Positions 1 to 7,441 of a stretch of DNA of 12,988 bases are shown here, one piece after another. Origin of the DNA: a bacterium (GTDB lineage: Bacteria; Actinomycetota; Humimicrobiia; Humimicrobiales; Humimicrobiaceae); contig JAUWQC010000015.1 of assembly GCA_030611285.1 (NCBI GenBank), positions 1 to 12,988 of the forward strand, given 5' to 3'. Position 1 is the stretch's first letter. Each line of letters starts with the position of its first letter. The translations under genes were made by a program, and so were the position numbers. A model generated the notes under the pieces. That model worked only from the letters and a program-made list of their open reading frames with translations. It searched no databases and was not told the origin of the DNA.

Positions 1-46
1 CAAATTTTTTAATTATATTTTTATTTTTAAATACTTACTATATTTA

Positions 47-982
47 TTATGAAAATATCATTTTTAAATTTGAAGAAGATAGATTTTCTTCTATTGTAGG
101 TTTTTTATTATCTTCGTATTTTATATCTATAATTTCAATCAATCCATCTCCAGTTTTTACAAGATATCCTAATCCAGATCGAGCAACTAGTTGACCAGGT
201 ATACTAAAATCTTTAAAACTATTTATATACTCTGATACAGGCAATGCAGAATTAAAAATTACTTTTCTTCCTTCTAAAAAAGAATAAGCTCCTCCATATA
301 AACCCCCTAAAGCACGAATAAGTGCGTCAATTTCTTCAGTAGTTTGCCCCCAATTAATTCTAGCAAAACTAGATTTCCAGCTAAAGTAAGTAGAATCATC
401 TTTATTTTGTGGCTTTCTAGGAGCTTTTCCTTCTTCCACCAAAGGTAAAATTTCTTTAAATAATTCAGCTCCAACGGAACATAGCTTTTCTGTGATACTT
501 AAACCCGTCTCTCGTTCCTCAAGAGTAAATGATCTTTGTGTTATAATATCCCCAGTATCTATTCCTGAATTTAAAGAGAAAATCGTAATGCCTGCAGTTC
601 TATCTCTTCTAATAATTGGCATGAAAACGGGAAACATTCCTCGATCTTTAGGTAAAAGTGAGGGGTGTGTATTAATACATCCTAACCTAGGAATATTTAA
701 TATATCGGAACACAATATCTTCGGAAAATAACAAGCAACAATAAGATCTAATTTAAGTCTTTTAAGCACATCTATAAATTCGGGAGAATTGATTCTATTC
801 AAAGAAGGCTTATATAAAGGGAGGAGATTATCATAAGCAAACTCCTCTACGGAATAACCCTCGGGAAGCATTTTTAAATTATCAGGAACTGTTATAACGG
901 ATACTATTTCATGCCCTGCTTCTAGTAATATCTTTAAATACTGGACACCTAAATTCCAGTAAACAAAAGCTGCGACTCTCAT
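47..982 (-). CDS. Formyltransferase, Fmt/ArnA type (orphan)
   Basis: This is a 10-formyltetrahydrofolate-dependent formyltransferase of the methionyl-tRNA / UDP-amino-sugar formyltransferase fold, expected to be cytoplasmic. The N-terminal Rossmann-like domain carries the family signature INTHPSLLP followed by GIDTGDI, which supply the catalytic Asn, His and Asp. A C-terminal OB-like domain contains the INWGQTTEEIDALIRAL stretch seen in Fmt and ArnA. I place the start at the ATG at 982 (protein begins MRVAAF), because GGAGGT lies 7 bases upstream; a GTG at 997 would place that ribosome-binding site inside the gene. At 311 aa it is the normal length. It is not next to def or other translation genes but at the end of a sugar operon, 33 bases after the M55 peptidase gene. 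A role on an amino sugar or other small amine is therefore at least as likely as tRNA formylation; this is inference. Confidence 0.85.
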   Translation of the reverse strand: MRVAAFVYWNLGVQYLKILLEAGHEIVSVITVPDNLKMLPEGYSVEEFAYDNLLPLYKPSLNRINSPEFIDVLKRLKLDLIVACYFPKILCSDILNIPRLGCINTHPSLLPKDRGMFPVFMPIIRRDRTAGITIFSLNSGIDTGDIITQRSFTLEERETGLSITEKLCSVGAELFKEILPLVEEGKAPRKPQNKDDSTYFSWKSSFARINWGQTTEEIDALIRALGGLYGGAYSFLEGRKVIFNSALPVSEYINSFKDFSIPGQLVARSGLGYLVKTGDGLIEIIDIKYEDNKKPTIEENLSSSNLKMIFS

Positions 983-1015
983 ATAACTTACCTCCACATT
1001 ACCAATTTTTATAAT

Positions 1016-1885
1016 TTATGCACTACTCTGCATTGCTAAAGTAATAACAGCAATCATAGCTTTATAAACTTCCAAATAATTAAGACTTGTAAAACTTATA
1101 GTACGTCCCGATACTCTTTTAATTCTTGGCATCATTTCTATAATATCTACCATGGAAGTATATGCCATATCAATTTCTAAAGTTATAGGAGTATTTAATT
1201 TAAATGGCCTTGCACATTTATGCTTAATTAAATTTTCTATACTTTTTTTAGCTTCTATTTCAATAATTTTCCTTGCTTGTTTGGGGATTAAAATAATTCC
1301 TGCTCCTCTTGCTATTCCTTCTTTGACACATACGACCCTTACACTCGGAATTGCTTCTTCAGCTTCTTGGCAAACATAATTATCTCCACTTACCAAAAGT
1401 ACCGGAACTCCATAGTAACCTGCAACAGCAGCACTAATAACTGATTCCCCTACAGTAATTCCATTAAGTCTAATATTTTGAACAGTACCAGAAGAATAAT
1501 AACTATGGTCAATAATAGCACCTTTTGTACCTACTTTAGCATGATATCCTAAAAGAAAAACACCCGAAAATGTATTATCTAATCCTTGCATCTGTCCCAG
1601 TGGTTTAGGACTACCAGAAACAATTTTAACATCATCTTGATTATCAATTTTATCTACTATAAGATTTCTCATATCTAAATGACTATCATTTACCAAAAAA
1701 AAAGTAGCACCGCTAGCTCTGGCACCAAGTATTGCACTATTTACTTCTTCAGTCATCCATTGACGAGCAATTTCATAGTCTTTTCTTCCAGGAAGAGTTT
1801 GTTCTTTATGTACAATTCCTGAAATTCCCTCTATATCCACCGAAATATAAATAGCAAGTTTTTTATTAAATTTAACTTTATTCAT
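1016..1885 (-). CDS. M55 family D-aminopeptidase (DppA-like)
   Basis: This is a zinc-dependent D-aminopeptidase of peptidase family M55, whose founder B. subtilis DppA hydrolyses D-Ala-containing dipeptides. The N-terminus has the metal-binding SVDIEG motif (D17, E19). NDSH gives H69, GYHA gives H115, and NGITVGE gives E147, all in the order expected for DppA. VPVLLVSGD and VKEGIARGAG also match the family. The length (289 aa) is normal. The ATG start at 1885 follows GAGGAG by about 15 bases, which is longer than ideal. The position next to the formyltransferase suggests the two proteins act on the same amino or peptide compound, but that link rests only on adjacency. No signal peptide is seen, so it should act in the cytoplasm. 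Confidence 0.88.
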   Translation of the reverse strand: MNKVKFNKKLAIYISVDIEGISGIVHKEQTLPGRKDYEIARQWMTEEVNSAILGARASGATFFLVNDSHLDMRNLIVDKIDNQDDVKIVSGSPKPLGQMQGLDNTFSGVFLLGYHAKVGTKGAIIDHSYYSSGTVQNIRLNGITVGESVISAAVAGYYGVPVLLVSGDNYVCQEAEEAIPSVRVVCVKEGIARGAGIILIPKQARKIIEIEAKKSIENLIKHKCARPFKLNTPITLEIDMAYTSMVDIIEMMPRIKRVSGRTISFTSLNYLEVYKAMIAVITLAMQSSA

Positions 1886-1960
1886 TTATTATTGAATCAT
1901 CTCCTCAATTATCTTATAACTAATCTAACTCTAATTCTTTCTCTATATTCTAATAAGTTT

Positions 1961-1998
1961 GGCAAAATACTTCTGGACATGCCCAGAGGTATTTTGCC
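1961..1998. repeat. Strong 16-bp inverted repeat (hairpin)
   Basis: Left arm 1961-1976 (GGCAAAATACTTCTGG) and right arm 1983-1998 pair at 15 of 16 positions around a 6-base loop. The one mismatch would be a G-U pair in plus-strand RNA and an A-C mismatch in minus-strand RNA. It lies between the Gfo/Idh/MocA gene ending at 2098 and the M55 peptidase gene starting at 1885. No run of T follows on the minus strand, so it is not a standard Rho-independent terminator for this operon. It may be an mRNA-stabilising or processing hairpin, or an operator. Confidence 0.7.
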
Positions 1999-2007
1999 AT
2001 TCTGCTT

Positions 2008-2034
2008 AATAAAAAATTAACTTAATTTTTTATT
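2008..2034. repeat. Perfect 27-base A/T palindrome
   Basis: Arms 2008-2020 and 2022-2034 (13 bases each, AATAAAAAATTAA and its complement) are perfect around a single central C. The element lies 9 bases from the GC-containing hairpin at 1961-1998. It is almost pure A/T, so some of the symmetry may be compositional, but 13 perfect pairs is long. Function is unknown; a protein-binding site or a weak RNA hairpin behind the upstream gene are both possible. Confidence 0.6.
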
Positions 2035-2097
2035 TTCTGATAAGCTCTATTTATTAGTAATCTAGTTGCATAAAATATTCTTAATTTTATTCTTTTT

Positions 2098-3225
2098 TTA
2101 GAACGTCGTTTTAAGATCCTGAGTTTCTCCAGTTTCAGCGGCTTTATATGCAGATAAAATAATTTCCAACATATGACGAGCCATTTCTAAAGACGATAAT
2201 GGTTTTTCACCGGTATTAAGACAATCAATAAGGTGTTCGACACCATTAGGTCCAGTCCACGGTCTCTTAGGCTCTTCCACAACCCTTTCTGGAAGAGGAG
2301 ATATCCATCCTCTAGCTGGAAGATCTTTCTTTTCAAGAAATGCCTCAATTGCTGGTAAACCATTATCGAAAGACCCTCCCCAATGATTAACATTAATTAC
2401 TCCCTCTGAACCATAGTATTCTTTATTCGGTCCTTTGCTAGCAAGCAAACAATGGGTACTATCTACCATTCCATAACAAGCATTCCCCCAATCAAGTAAT
2501 AAAAGTGTATTATCATCAACTTTTTGCTTTATTTTTTTTGCAGGACCAAATGATTTATCCCAAACTAAAGCAATTTCTCTCTCTGGAATCGCTATTCCAG
2601 AAAAAGCAGTAACTCTTTTTACGGGTCCTAAAGTATAAATAAGTTCCTGAATTGCATAAACACCTACATCAAATAAAGGGCCTCCTCCCATTTCTTTTGA
2701 ATAATACCATGAAGGGTCATAATAGTGGGCATGCTTACCTGCTCCACCATGAGAGCCATGTGCCCTTACAAAACAAATCTTACCTATTAATCCCTTAGAA
2801 ATAATTTCCTTAACCTGTTTAACTACCGGTGAAAGAACAACGGTTGGAGCACAAACAATAACAACTTTCTTTTTTTTTGCTTCTTCGATAATAGCATCTG
2901 CATCTTCCATTTTAAGTGCCAAGGGTTTTTCACAATAAACATGTTTACTTGCTTTTATTGCCTCTAAAGTCATTGGAGCATGATACACTGCAGGAGTAAG
3001 ATTAACAACAATATCTACATCATTAGAATTAAGTACCTCTTTATAATCAGTGCAAGCAATTTTAGCATTAAATTTTTCTTTAGCCAGCTCGGCTCTTTGG
3101 GGCATAGTATCACATACTATAGTGAGAATAGTTTTATTATCTTCAACTAACTGTTGAATATGAGGAAAATAAAGCTTGAGAGACACATCACCACATCCAA
3201 TAACACCAATTTTAGTTTTTTTCAT
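2098..3225 (-). CDS. Gfo/Idh/MocA family oxidoreductase
   Basis: This is an NAD(P)-dependent dehydrogenase of the glucose-fructose oxidoreductase / inositol dehydrogenase family, acting on a sugar or polyol derivative in the cytoplasm. The N-terminal Rossmann domain opens with IGVIGCGDVS, the dinucleotide-binding loop. The canonical EKP motif is present in HVYCEKPLAL (E99, K100, P101). The C-terminal domain holds GGGPLFDVGVYAIQEL, the family's D-x-G-x-(H/Y) active-site segment with Tyr in place of His. The length of 375 aa is normal. The ATG at 3225 follows AAGGAG at a spacing of about 13 bases. Of the three members of this family in the window it is the only one with an intact EKP motif and the best candidate for a conventional dehydrogenase. 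The substrate is not deducible. Confidence 0.9.
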   Translation of the reverse strand: MKKTKIGVIGCGDVSLKLYFPHIQQLVEDNKTILTIVCDTMPQRAELAKEKFNAKIACTDYKEVLNSNDVDIVVNLTPAVYHAPMTLEAIKASKHVYCEKPLALKMEDADAIIEEAKKKKVVIVCAPTVVLSPVVKQVKEIISKGLIGKICFVRAHGSHGGAGKHAHYYDPSWYYSKEMGGGPLFDVGVYAIQELIYTLGPVKRVTAFSGIAIPEREIALVWDKSFGPAKKIKQKVDDNTLLLLDWGNACYGMVDSTHCLLASKGPNKEYYGSEGVINVNHWGGSFDNGLPAIEAFLEKKDLPARGWISPLPERVVEEPKRPWTGPNGVEHLIDCLNTGEKPLSSLEMARHMLEIILSAYKAAETGETQDLKTTF

Positions 3226-3342
3226 AAAATGAATTTCACTCCTTTTTTTATTTTATTTTTTAATTTCTATTTTGCTTACAGGACCTTTTTTGACTACTTA
3301 ACTTTTAAAATAGAGTAGATATGCAGTCAGTTTAATAATTAA

Positions 3343-4380
3343 TTATAGATTTTTATTTACATAAATATTTATTTTCTTTCCTTTGTTTGCTGCTTCATAA
3401 AAAGCAAGACACGCTAATAGATCTGACTTTGCATCTTCAATTGTACAAACTGGTTTAGTCTCACCTTTAATACAATCAATAAAATGCTGCAAATAATCAA
3501 CAGTAGATCTATCAAATTTTTCTTCAATCCATTTGATTTTTTTTTCTTTATTTGTTAGCCATATTTTATCATCACGATTTAAATAAGATATCATCCCTTC
3601 CTTCCCTATTATATCTATCTGGTAATAATGTATCCCCTCAAAAGTCCAGGTATATTCCATAGATACTATAGTACCATTTGAAAAACCATAAATCGCCATA
3701 CCATAATCTTCGTTTTTTATGTCAACATCACTTATTTTCGCAATCTTTCCCTGTACAACTTTGGGCTCAGCTTCTAGTAACCACCTTACAAGCGCAAGCT
3801 GATAAATACCATGATCAAGCCATGCTCCTCCAGGGACTCTTAAAGGATCTCCAAACCAACCTGAAGAGTTTGAATCTTTCCAACCAATTGGCACCCTATC
3901 TCGACCTCTAATAGAGATGTTTAAAATATCTCCTATCATCTTTCGATTTAACAATTCCTTAATTTTTTTACAATATGGTATAAGTCTATAGTATCCCTCC
4001 ATAGGAAACAATACAATTCCTTTTTCTTTAACTTTGGCTGAAATTACATCTACTTCAGCCAAATTCATCGCTACCGGTTTTACACATATAATATGTTTTC
4101 CCGCTTCTGCAGCAGCAGTTATAATTTCTGCATTTTTATCTACCTTCACAAAACTAGCAATAGCATCCACATCATCTCTATTTATAATTGATCGCCAATC
4201 GTCAACTACTTGAGTATTAGTGCTTAATGCTATTTCTCTAGCTCTATCTTTATGACTATCCCAGATGGCAACAAGTTCTGTATCATCTCTTTTATTTATT
4301 TCACTGGCAAGAGGTACTGCAGTATACCAATGATCAAGTCCAATTAAGGCAATATTTACTTTATTACTCGAATTAATCAA
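3343..4380 (-). CDS. Gfo/Idh/MocA family protein, EKP motif altered
   Basis: This protein has the same two-domain fold as the other family members but diverges at key motifs. The nucleotide-binding loop reads IALIGLDHWY rather than G-x-G-x-x-G. The EKP motif is HIICVKPVAM, so V100 replaces the usual Glu while Lys and Pro remain. The active-site segment GGAWLDHGIYQLAL is kept. It closely resembles the protein at 5635-6699 along its whole length (GxDHWY, AAAEAGKHI, the D-P-x-R-V-P-G-G-A segment, DIKxEDxG), so the two are paralogues. The start is TTG at 4380, after AGGAG 11 bases upstream; no ATG is available nearby. It begins 32 bases after the UroD-like gene and is probably co-transcribed. It may be a dehydrogenase of an atypical subgroup or an isomerising or structural partner. 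Confidence 0.87.
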   Translation of the reverse strand: MINSSNKVNIALIGLDHWYTAVPLASEINKRDDTELVAIWDSHKDRAREIALSTNTQVVDDWRSIINRDDVDAIASFVKVDKNAEIITAAAEAGKHIICVKPVAMNLAEVDVISAKVKEKGIVLFPMEGYYRLIPYCKKIKELLNRKMIGDILNISIRGRDRVPIGWKDSNSSGWFGDPLRVPGGAWLDHGIYQLALVRWLLEAEPKVVQGKIAKISDVDIKNEDYGMAIYGFSNGTIVSMEYTWTFEGIHYYQIDIIGKEGMISYLNRDDKIWLTNKEKKIKWIEEKFDRSTVDYLQHFIDCIKGETKPVCTIEDAKSDLLACLAFYEAANKGKKINIYVNKNL

Positions 4381-4412
4381 GATTTATCACGCTCCTACAG
4401 ACCTGGTTTACT

Positions 4413-5438
4413 TTAATGCCAGGGTTCTTTATCCTGAATAGCTTTAACCATAGCATGAAAGTTTTCAATAGGTACATCTGTGGTCACTTCATGTGATGGT
4501 CCGATTATATAGCCTCCATTCCTTCCAAGCAAATCAATAGTCTTCTTGACCTCCTTTGCTACTATATCGGGTTTGCCAAATGGTAAGATAGTTTGATTAC
4601 ATATACCCCCACTAAAACTCAACTTATCACCATAACGTTTTACTATATATTCTTGGTCCATGGCTCCTGGTTGAACTGGATTAAGAAGATCCAGACCTAT
4701 TTCAACTAAATCGTCCAGGATAAGAGTCACATTACCACAGCTATGGTGCATAACCGGTAATCCGGCATTCTTATAAACTTCCCATATCCGAGATATTCGA
4801 GGTTTAATAACTTTTCTCCATAATTCAGGAGATATTAATAAACTTCTCTGTGAACCCCAATCATCACCCGTCATTCCTCCATCAACACCAATACTGACCA
4901 TGCGCTGAGCAAGTTTTACGTGATACACAGTCAAACTATCTAACAGCTCCGTTATAAAATCCCGGTCAGTCATAAGGTAGGTTAAAAAATTTTCCAACCC
5001 AAGTAAACAAGTTGCTCCTTCAAATAAGACAAAACCATGCCCTCCACATATGAACATTTCTTCACCATATTTAGAAATAAGTTCTTCTCCTTCTAATAAA
5101 AGATTTGGATCCATTGGATCAGGAAATTTATACAAATATAAATCTTCTTTAGATTTAATAGGATTTTCTACTACGTGAAATCCTTCAGTATTCACATTCC
5201 ATCCAACACCCCATTTATCAAATTTTATACCCCGTTCATAATCATATATAAAATTATCAGCAGGTAAAACAGTTATTAAATGTCTATCCAAATATAATGG
5301 TAGTTCTTCAATATATACATTATAATAATTACTAATTATTTTACCCATTTTCGGAGTATATATGATATGCGTAGGTAAGCGATCCGGTTGTTGTTTAGAT
5401 AAAATCATCTGAATCCTTTGTTTACGAGTTAATTTCAT
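4413..5438 (-). CDS. Uroporphyrinogen decarboxylase-fold protein, likely zinc methyltransferase
   Basis: This is a TIM-barrel protein of the URO-D superfamily. The N-terminus (KLTRKQRIQMIL then PDRLP) and the GVDGGMTGDDWGSQ segment match the uncharacterised branch related to the MtaA/CmuA methyltransferases. HHSCGN gives H232 and C234, and SGGICNQ gives C280 (counted from the chosen start). This H-x-C...C pattern binds zinc in the methyltransferases and is absent from true haem-pathway HemE. I chose the ATG at 5438 because the protein then starts as in relatives; an upstream ATG at 5456 adds six residues. A haem role is unlikely, as no other tetrapyrrole genes are present. No corrinoid-binding protein gene is in the window. 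Demethylation or methyl transfer on the imported compound is a hypothesis. It sits between two paralogous Gfo/Idh/MocA genes. Confidence 0.85.
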   Translation of the reverse strand: MKLTRKQRIQMILSKQQPDRLPTHIIYTPKMGKIISNYYNVYIEELPLYLDRHLITVLPADNFIYDYERGIKFDKWGVGWNVNTEGFHVVENPIKSKEDLYLYKFPDPMDPNLLLEGEELISKYGEEMFICGGHGFVLFEGATCLLGLENFLTYLMTDRDFITELLDSLTVYHVKLAQRMVSIGVDGGMTGDDWGSQRSLLISPELWRKVIKPRISRIWEVYKNAGLPVMHHSCGNVTLILDDLVEIGLDLLNPVQPGAMDQEYIVKRYGDKLSFSGGICNQTILPFGKPDIVAKEVKKTIDLLGRNGGYIIGPSHEVTTDVPIENFHAMVKAIQDKEPWH

Positions 5439-5460
5439 TACTCTACCCCAAAACATTCTT

Positions 5461-5487
5461 TAGGAAAGTAAAACTTTAAATTTCCTA
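5461..5487. repeat. 7-bp inverted repeat in UroD-like gene leader
   Basis: TAGGAAA (5461-5467) and TTTCCTA (5481-5487) are perfect complements around a 13-base A/T spacer. They lie just upstream of the possible ATG at 5456. The arms are short, so this may be chance; a weak leader hairpin or binding site is possible. Confidence 0.3.
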
Positions 5488-5554
5488 TAAAAATAGCCTA
5501 AAATAAAAACTTTTCTCAATAATAAACACAATATCTGATCTTACTAACCAAAAT

Positions 5555-5574
5555 CCTTCCCATCCCCACCACCC
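5555..5574 (-). promoter_or_regulatory. G-rich tract, possible RNA G-quadruplex
   Basis: Read on the minus (coding) strand this is GGGTGGTGGGGATGGGAAGG, five G-runs in 20 bases inside an otherwise AT-rich 196-base leader between the Gfo/Idh/MocA gene (stop 5635) and the UroD-like gene. It could fold as a two-layer G-quadruplex in the mRNA. It lies about 115 bases upstream of the start codon, too far to act as a ribosome-binding site. No known riboswitch core was recognised around it. Confidence 0.35.
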
Positions 5575-5634
5575 TAAAGATAACAAATTGCTTCACGAAT
5601 AAAGTTTATAAATTATTAATCATAATAATAACTA

Positions 5635-6699
5635 TTAATTTAAATCTATTGGTTTTTTTGTTTTCTCAACCTCATATACAGTTTTAAGAACTCTTAAGCT
5701 TTCTCTAGCTTCGGAAAGTTTTATTAATGGTGGCTTCCCAGTTTCTACACACTTAATAAAATTCCCTAACAAACCAAGTTCATATCCTCGACCTAGTTCT
5801 GCACCATCATTTGGGGGAACCTGTATATAAGTCCAGTAAGGATAATTTCTTCCTAAAATGGCCCTATAATTGTATGGAATCCAGTTAGTTACAATTTCTC
5901 CCTCTGTTCCCCGTATTTGAACTAGGCAAGATGCATTAAGTTTAGGACTTGGTTTGGTAATTTGGGGTTTTACTAATGTCCAATCTGCTTCAACACGGCC
6001 AATTACCCCATTTTCAAACTCCAATATTCCTAGACCCCAATCCTCAATTTTAATATCTTTATGAACCAAGTTGGCAGTCTTTCCATATAAAACCCTTTTC
6101 ACTTTTTTACCCACAATATGTTGAAGAAGTTGCATACAATAAATACCTTCATCCATTAAAGCTCCTCCTGGTACTCTTGTAGGATCTACAAACCATCCAG
6201 GCTTACCACTTGTTAACCAATCTTCAGCAATTGCAGTATGATAAGCCGCACTAACAAATACTACATCTCCAATTTCCTTCTTGTTTATCATCTCTATTAC
6301 ATCTCTATGCGCAGCAACAAATTCACCTTCAACTGTATCTGCTACTACTCCTGCTTTCTCAACTGCTCTAATTATCCTATCCGCTTCCTCAATATTCATG
6401 GCAATTGGTTTAATCATCAATATATGTTTTCCCGCTTCAGCGGCAGCTACTGTATACTCACAAGTTTTATCAATAGAAGAAAAAATAGTTACAATATCCA
6501 CATCTTCTCTCTTTAAAACCTCATGATAATCGTTAAAAATTTCAACTCCAAATTTATCATGAAATGCAGCTAACTTTGATGGGCTCGAACCAGTTGCTCC
6601 TACTAATTTCGCAACAGGATTTTCTCTCAGTTGTCTTACAGTATGAAAAGCACCATACCAATGATCAACACCTAAAATAGCTATACCATGTTTTATCAT
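5635..6699 (-). CDS. Gfo/Idh/MocA family protein, EKP motif altered (paralogue)
   Basis: This 354-aa protein has the Gfo/Idh/MocA fold. The Rossmann loop is IAILGVDHWYG, the EKP position reads HILMIKPIAM (I96 in place of Glu, K97 and P98 kept), and the C-terminal active-site segment is PGGALMDEGIYCMQLL. These changes are shared with the protein at 3343-4380, marking a common atypical subgroup; the two genes flank the UroD-like gene. The ATG at 6699 has AGGAGG 7 bases upstream, one of the best ribosome-binding sites in the window. Its upstream region holds a perfect 12-bp inverted repeat and promoter-like hexamers, so it may begin a separate transcript. It presumably acts on a sugar-derived substrate with NAD(P); the missing Glu leaves catalytic competence uncertain. 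Confidence 0.88.
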   Translation of the reverse strand: MIKHGIAILGVDHWYGAFHTVRQLRENPVAKLVGATGSSPSKLAAFHDKFGVEIFNDYHEVLKREDVDIVTIFSSIDKTCEYTVAAAEAGKHILMIKPIAMNIEEADRIIRAVEKAGVVADTVEGEFVAAHRDVIEMINKKEIGDVVFVSAAYHTAIAEDWLTSGKPGWFVDPTRVPGGALMDEGIYCMQLLQHIVGKKVKRVLYGKTANLVHKDIKIEDWGLGILEFENGVIGRVEADWTLVKPQITKPSPKLNASCLVQIRGTEGEIVTNWIPYNYRAILGRNYPYWTYIQVPPNDGAELGRGYELGLLGNFIKCVETGKPPLIKLSEARESLRVLKTVYEVEKTKKPIDLN

Positions 6700-6730
6700 T
6701 AAAATTCCTCCTAAGTTTTATTTTTCGTAT

Positions 6731-6759
6731 AATGTATTTATATTTTTTAGAACTATCAA
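6731..6759 (-). promoter_or_regulatory. Candidate promoter for the Gfo/UroD-like genes
   Basis: On the minus strand TTGATA (6759-6754) is followed after 17 bases by TACATT (6736-6731), a weak sigma-70-like pair about 30 bases before the ATG at 6699. A perfect TATAAT also lies at 6772-6767, but with no good -35 hexamer. The region is AT-rich, so such matches arise easily by chance. Confidence 0.3.
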
Positions 6760-6774
6760 GATAAATATTATACT

Positions 6775-6803
6775 CTGTATTAAATTTCTTTAATTTAATA
6801 CAG
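6775..6803. repeat. Perfect 12-bp inverted repeat
   Basis: CTGTATTAAATT (6775-6786) and its exact complement (6792-6803) surround the 5-base loop TCTTT. It overlaps the last codons of the broken eIF2B-like gene and lies 2 bases upstream of a TATAAT box for the next gene. Read as RNA on the minus strand it would form a 12-bp A/U-rich stem without a U-run directly after it. Its place suggests an operator or a boundary hairpin between two sub-operons. Confidence 0.6.
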
Positions 6804-6934
6804 TTCCAAGAAATGAAGTGTTAATCTAATAGATTTAGAAATATGCATTAAGTCCTCTGATGGGTATATCACTCCTTTCTCAGTAATTATTTCACTTATA
6901 AATTTAGAAGGCACCACTTCAGACATTATGTTTC

Positions 6935-7441
6935 TTACTTTAACATTATATCATTAACTTTCAATAAATCTGATTTTAGTCCTTCGGGTCCATAAATAGG
7001 CCAATTTGAATCTAAATATAGACTTGTAATATCAAGCTTTGATAAGTCCGCTACAATTTTTACAGGAATTTTTCGTTCTCTTGCAATCATAGCTAGGGGA
7101 TAGGTTCCTATTTTACATAAGGCATCACCTTTACAGGAAATTGCTTCAGCTCCTACTAAAACTAAGGTACATCCATTTAATAATGGATTTAATGCGGCAT
7201 CAATACCTAAAGTAACTTGAATATTATTTCTACAGAGGGTCTTAACTGAATTTAATCCTTCGCACCAGGGCCTTGATTCTGTGACTACAACCTCTATTTT
7301 TTTACCCAAATCCCTCGCTTTAATAATTGCGGTATTAACAGTTTTGCTGCAACTGTAAACAAAAACCTTTTCTCTATCCTTAAATTGTTCAGCACAATTG
7401 CTAGTAGTTATTTCTAAAGAACTTTTCAATCTATTGATCAA
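6935..7441 (-). CDS. eIF2B-alpha/R15P isomerase-like, central Rossmann fragment
   Basis: This 168-aa frame encodes most of the C-terminal Rossmann-like domain of the eIF2B-alpha/beta/delta, MtnA and ribose-1,5-bisphosphate isomerase superfamily. It shows VFVYSCSKTV, the VTESRP motif (E55-P58), VTLGIDAAL, LVGAEAI and KIGTYPLAMIA. The isomerases have Asp in GAD as a catalytic residue; here it is Glu (E99), as in non-enzymatic eIF2B-alpha. The only start is TTG at 7441, overlapping the end of the preceding frame by 11 bases and with no good ribosome-binding site. The frame ends before the family's C-terminal segment, which continues in another frame (6795-6953). I read it as the middle piece of one frameshifted gene, though a caller would list it as a separate CDS. 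Confidence 0.7.
   Translation of the reverse strand: MINRLKSSLEITTSNCAEQFKDREKVFVYSCSKTVNTAIIKARDLGKKIEVVVTESRPWCEGLNSVKTLCRNNIQVTLGIDAALNPLLNGCTLVLVGAEAISCKGDALCKIGTYPLAMIARERKIPVKIVADLSKLDITSLYLDSNWPIYGPEGLKSDLLKVNDIMLK

Noticed and set aside
1..46. Terminator or start of another gene at the left edge
   Set aside because: The sequence is A/T-rich with no stable stem and is too short to judge.
1961..1998. Rho-independent terminator
   Set aside because: The stem is good but no run of T follows in the direction of transcription.
5457..5634. Cobalamin riboswitch ahead of the methyltransferase-like gene
   Set aside because: No B12-box or other recognisable riboswitch core was found; the only feature is the G-rich tract and a short inverted repeat.
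6238..6526. Plus-strand open frames of 80-90 codons
   Set aside because: They lie antisense to a well-supported Gfo/Idh/MocA gene, have biased composition and no family motifs or ribosome-binding sites.
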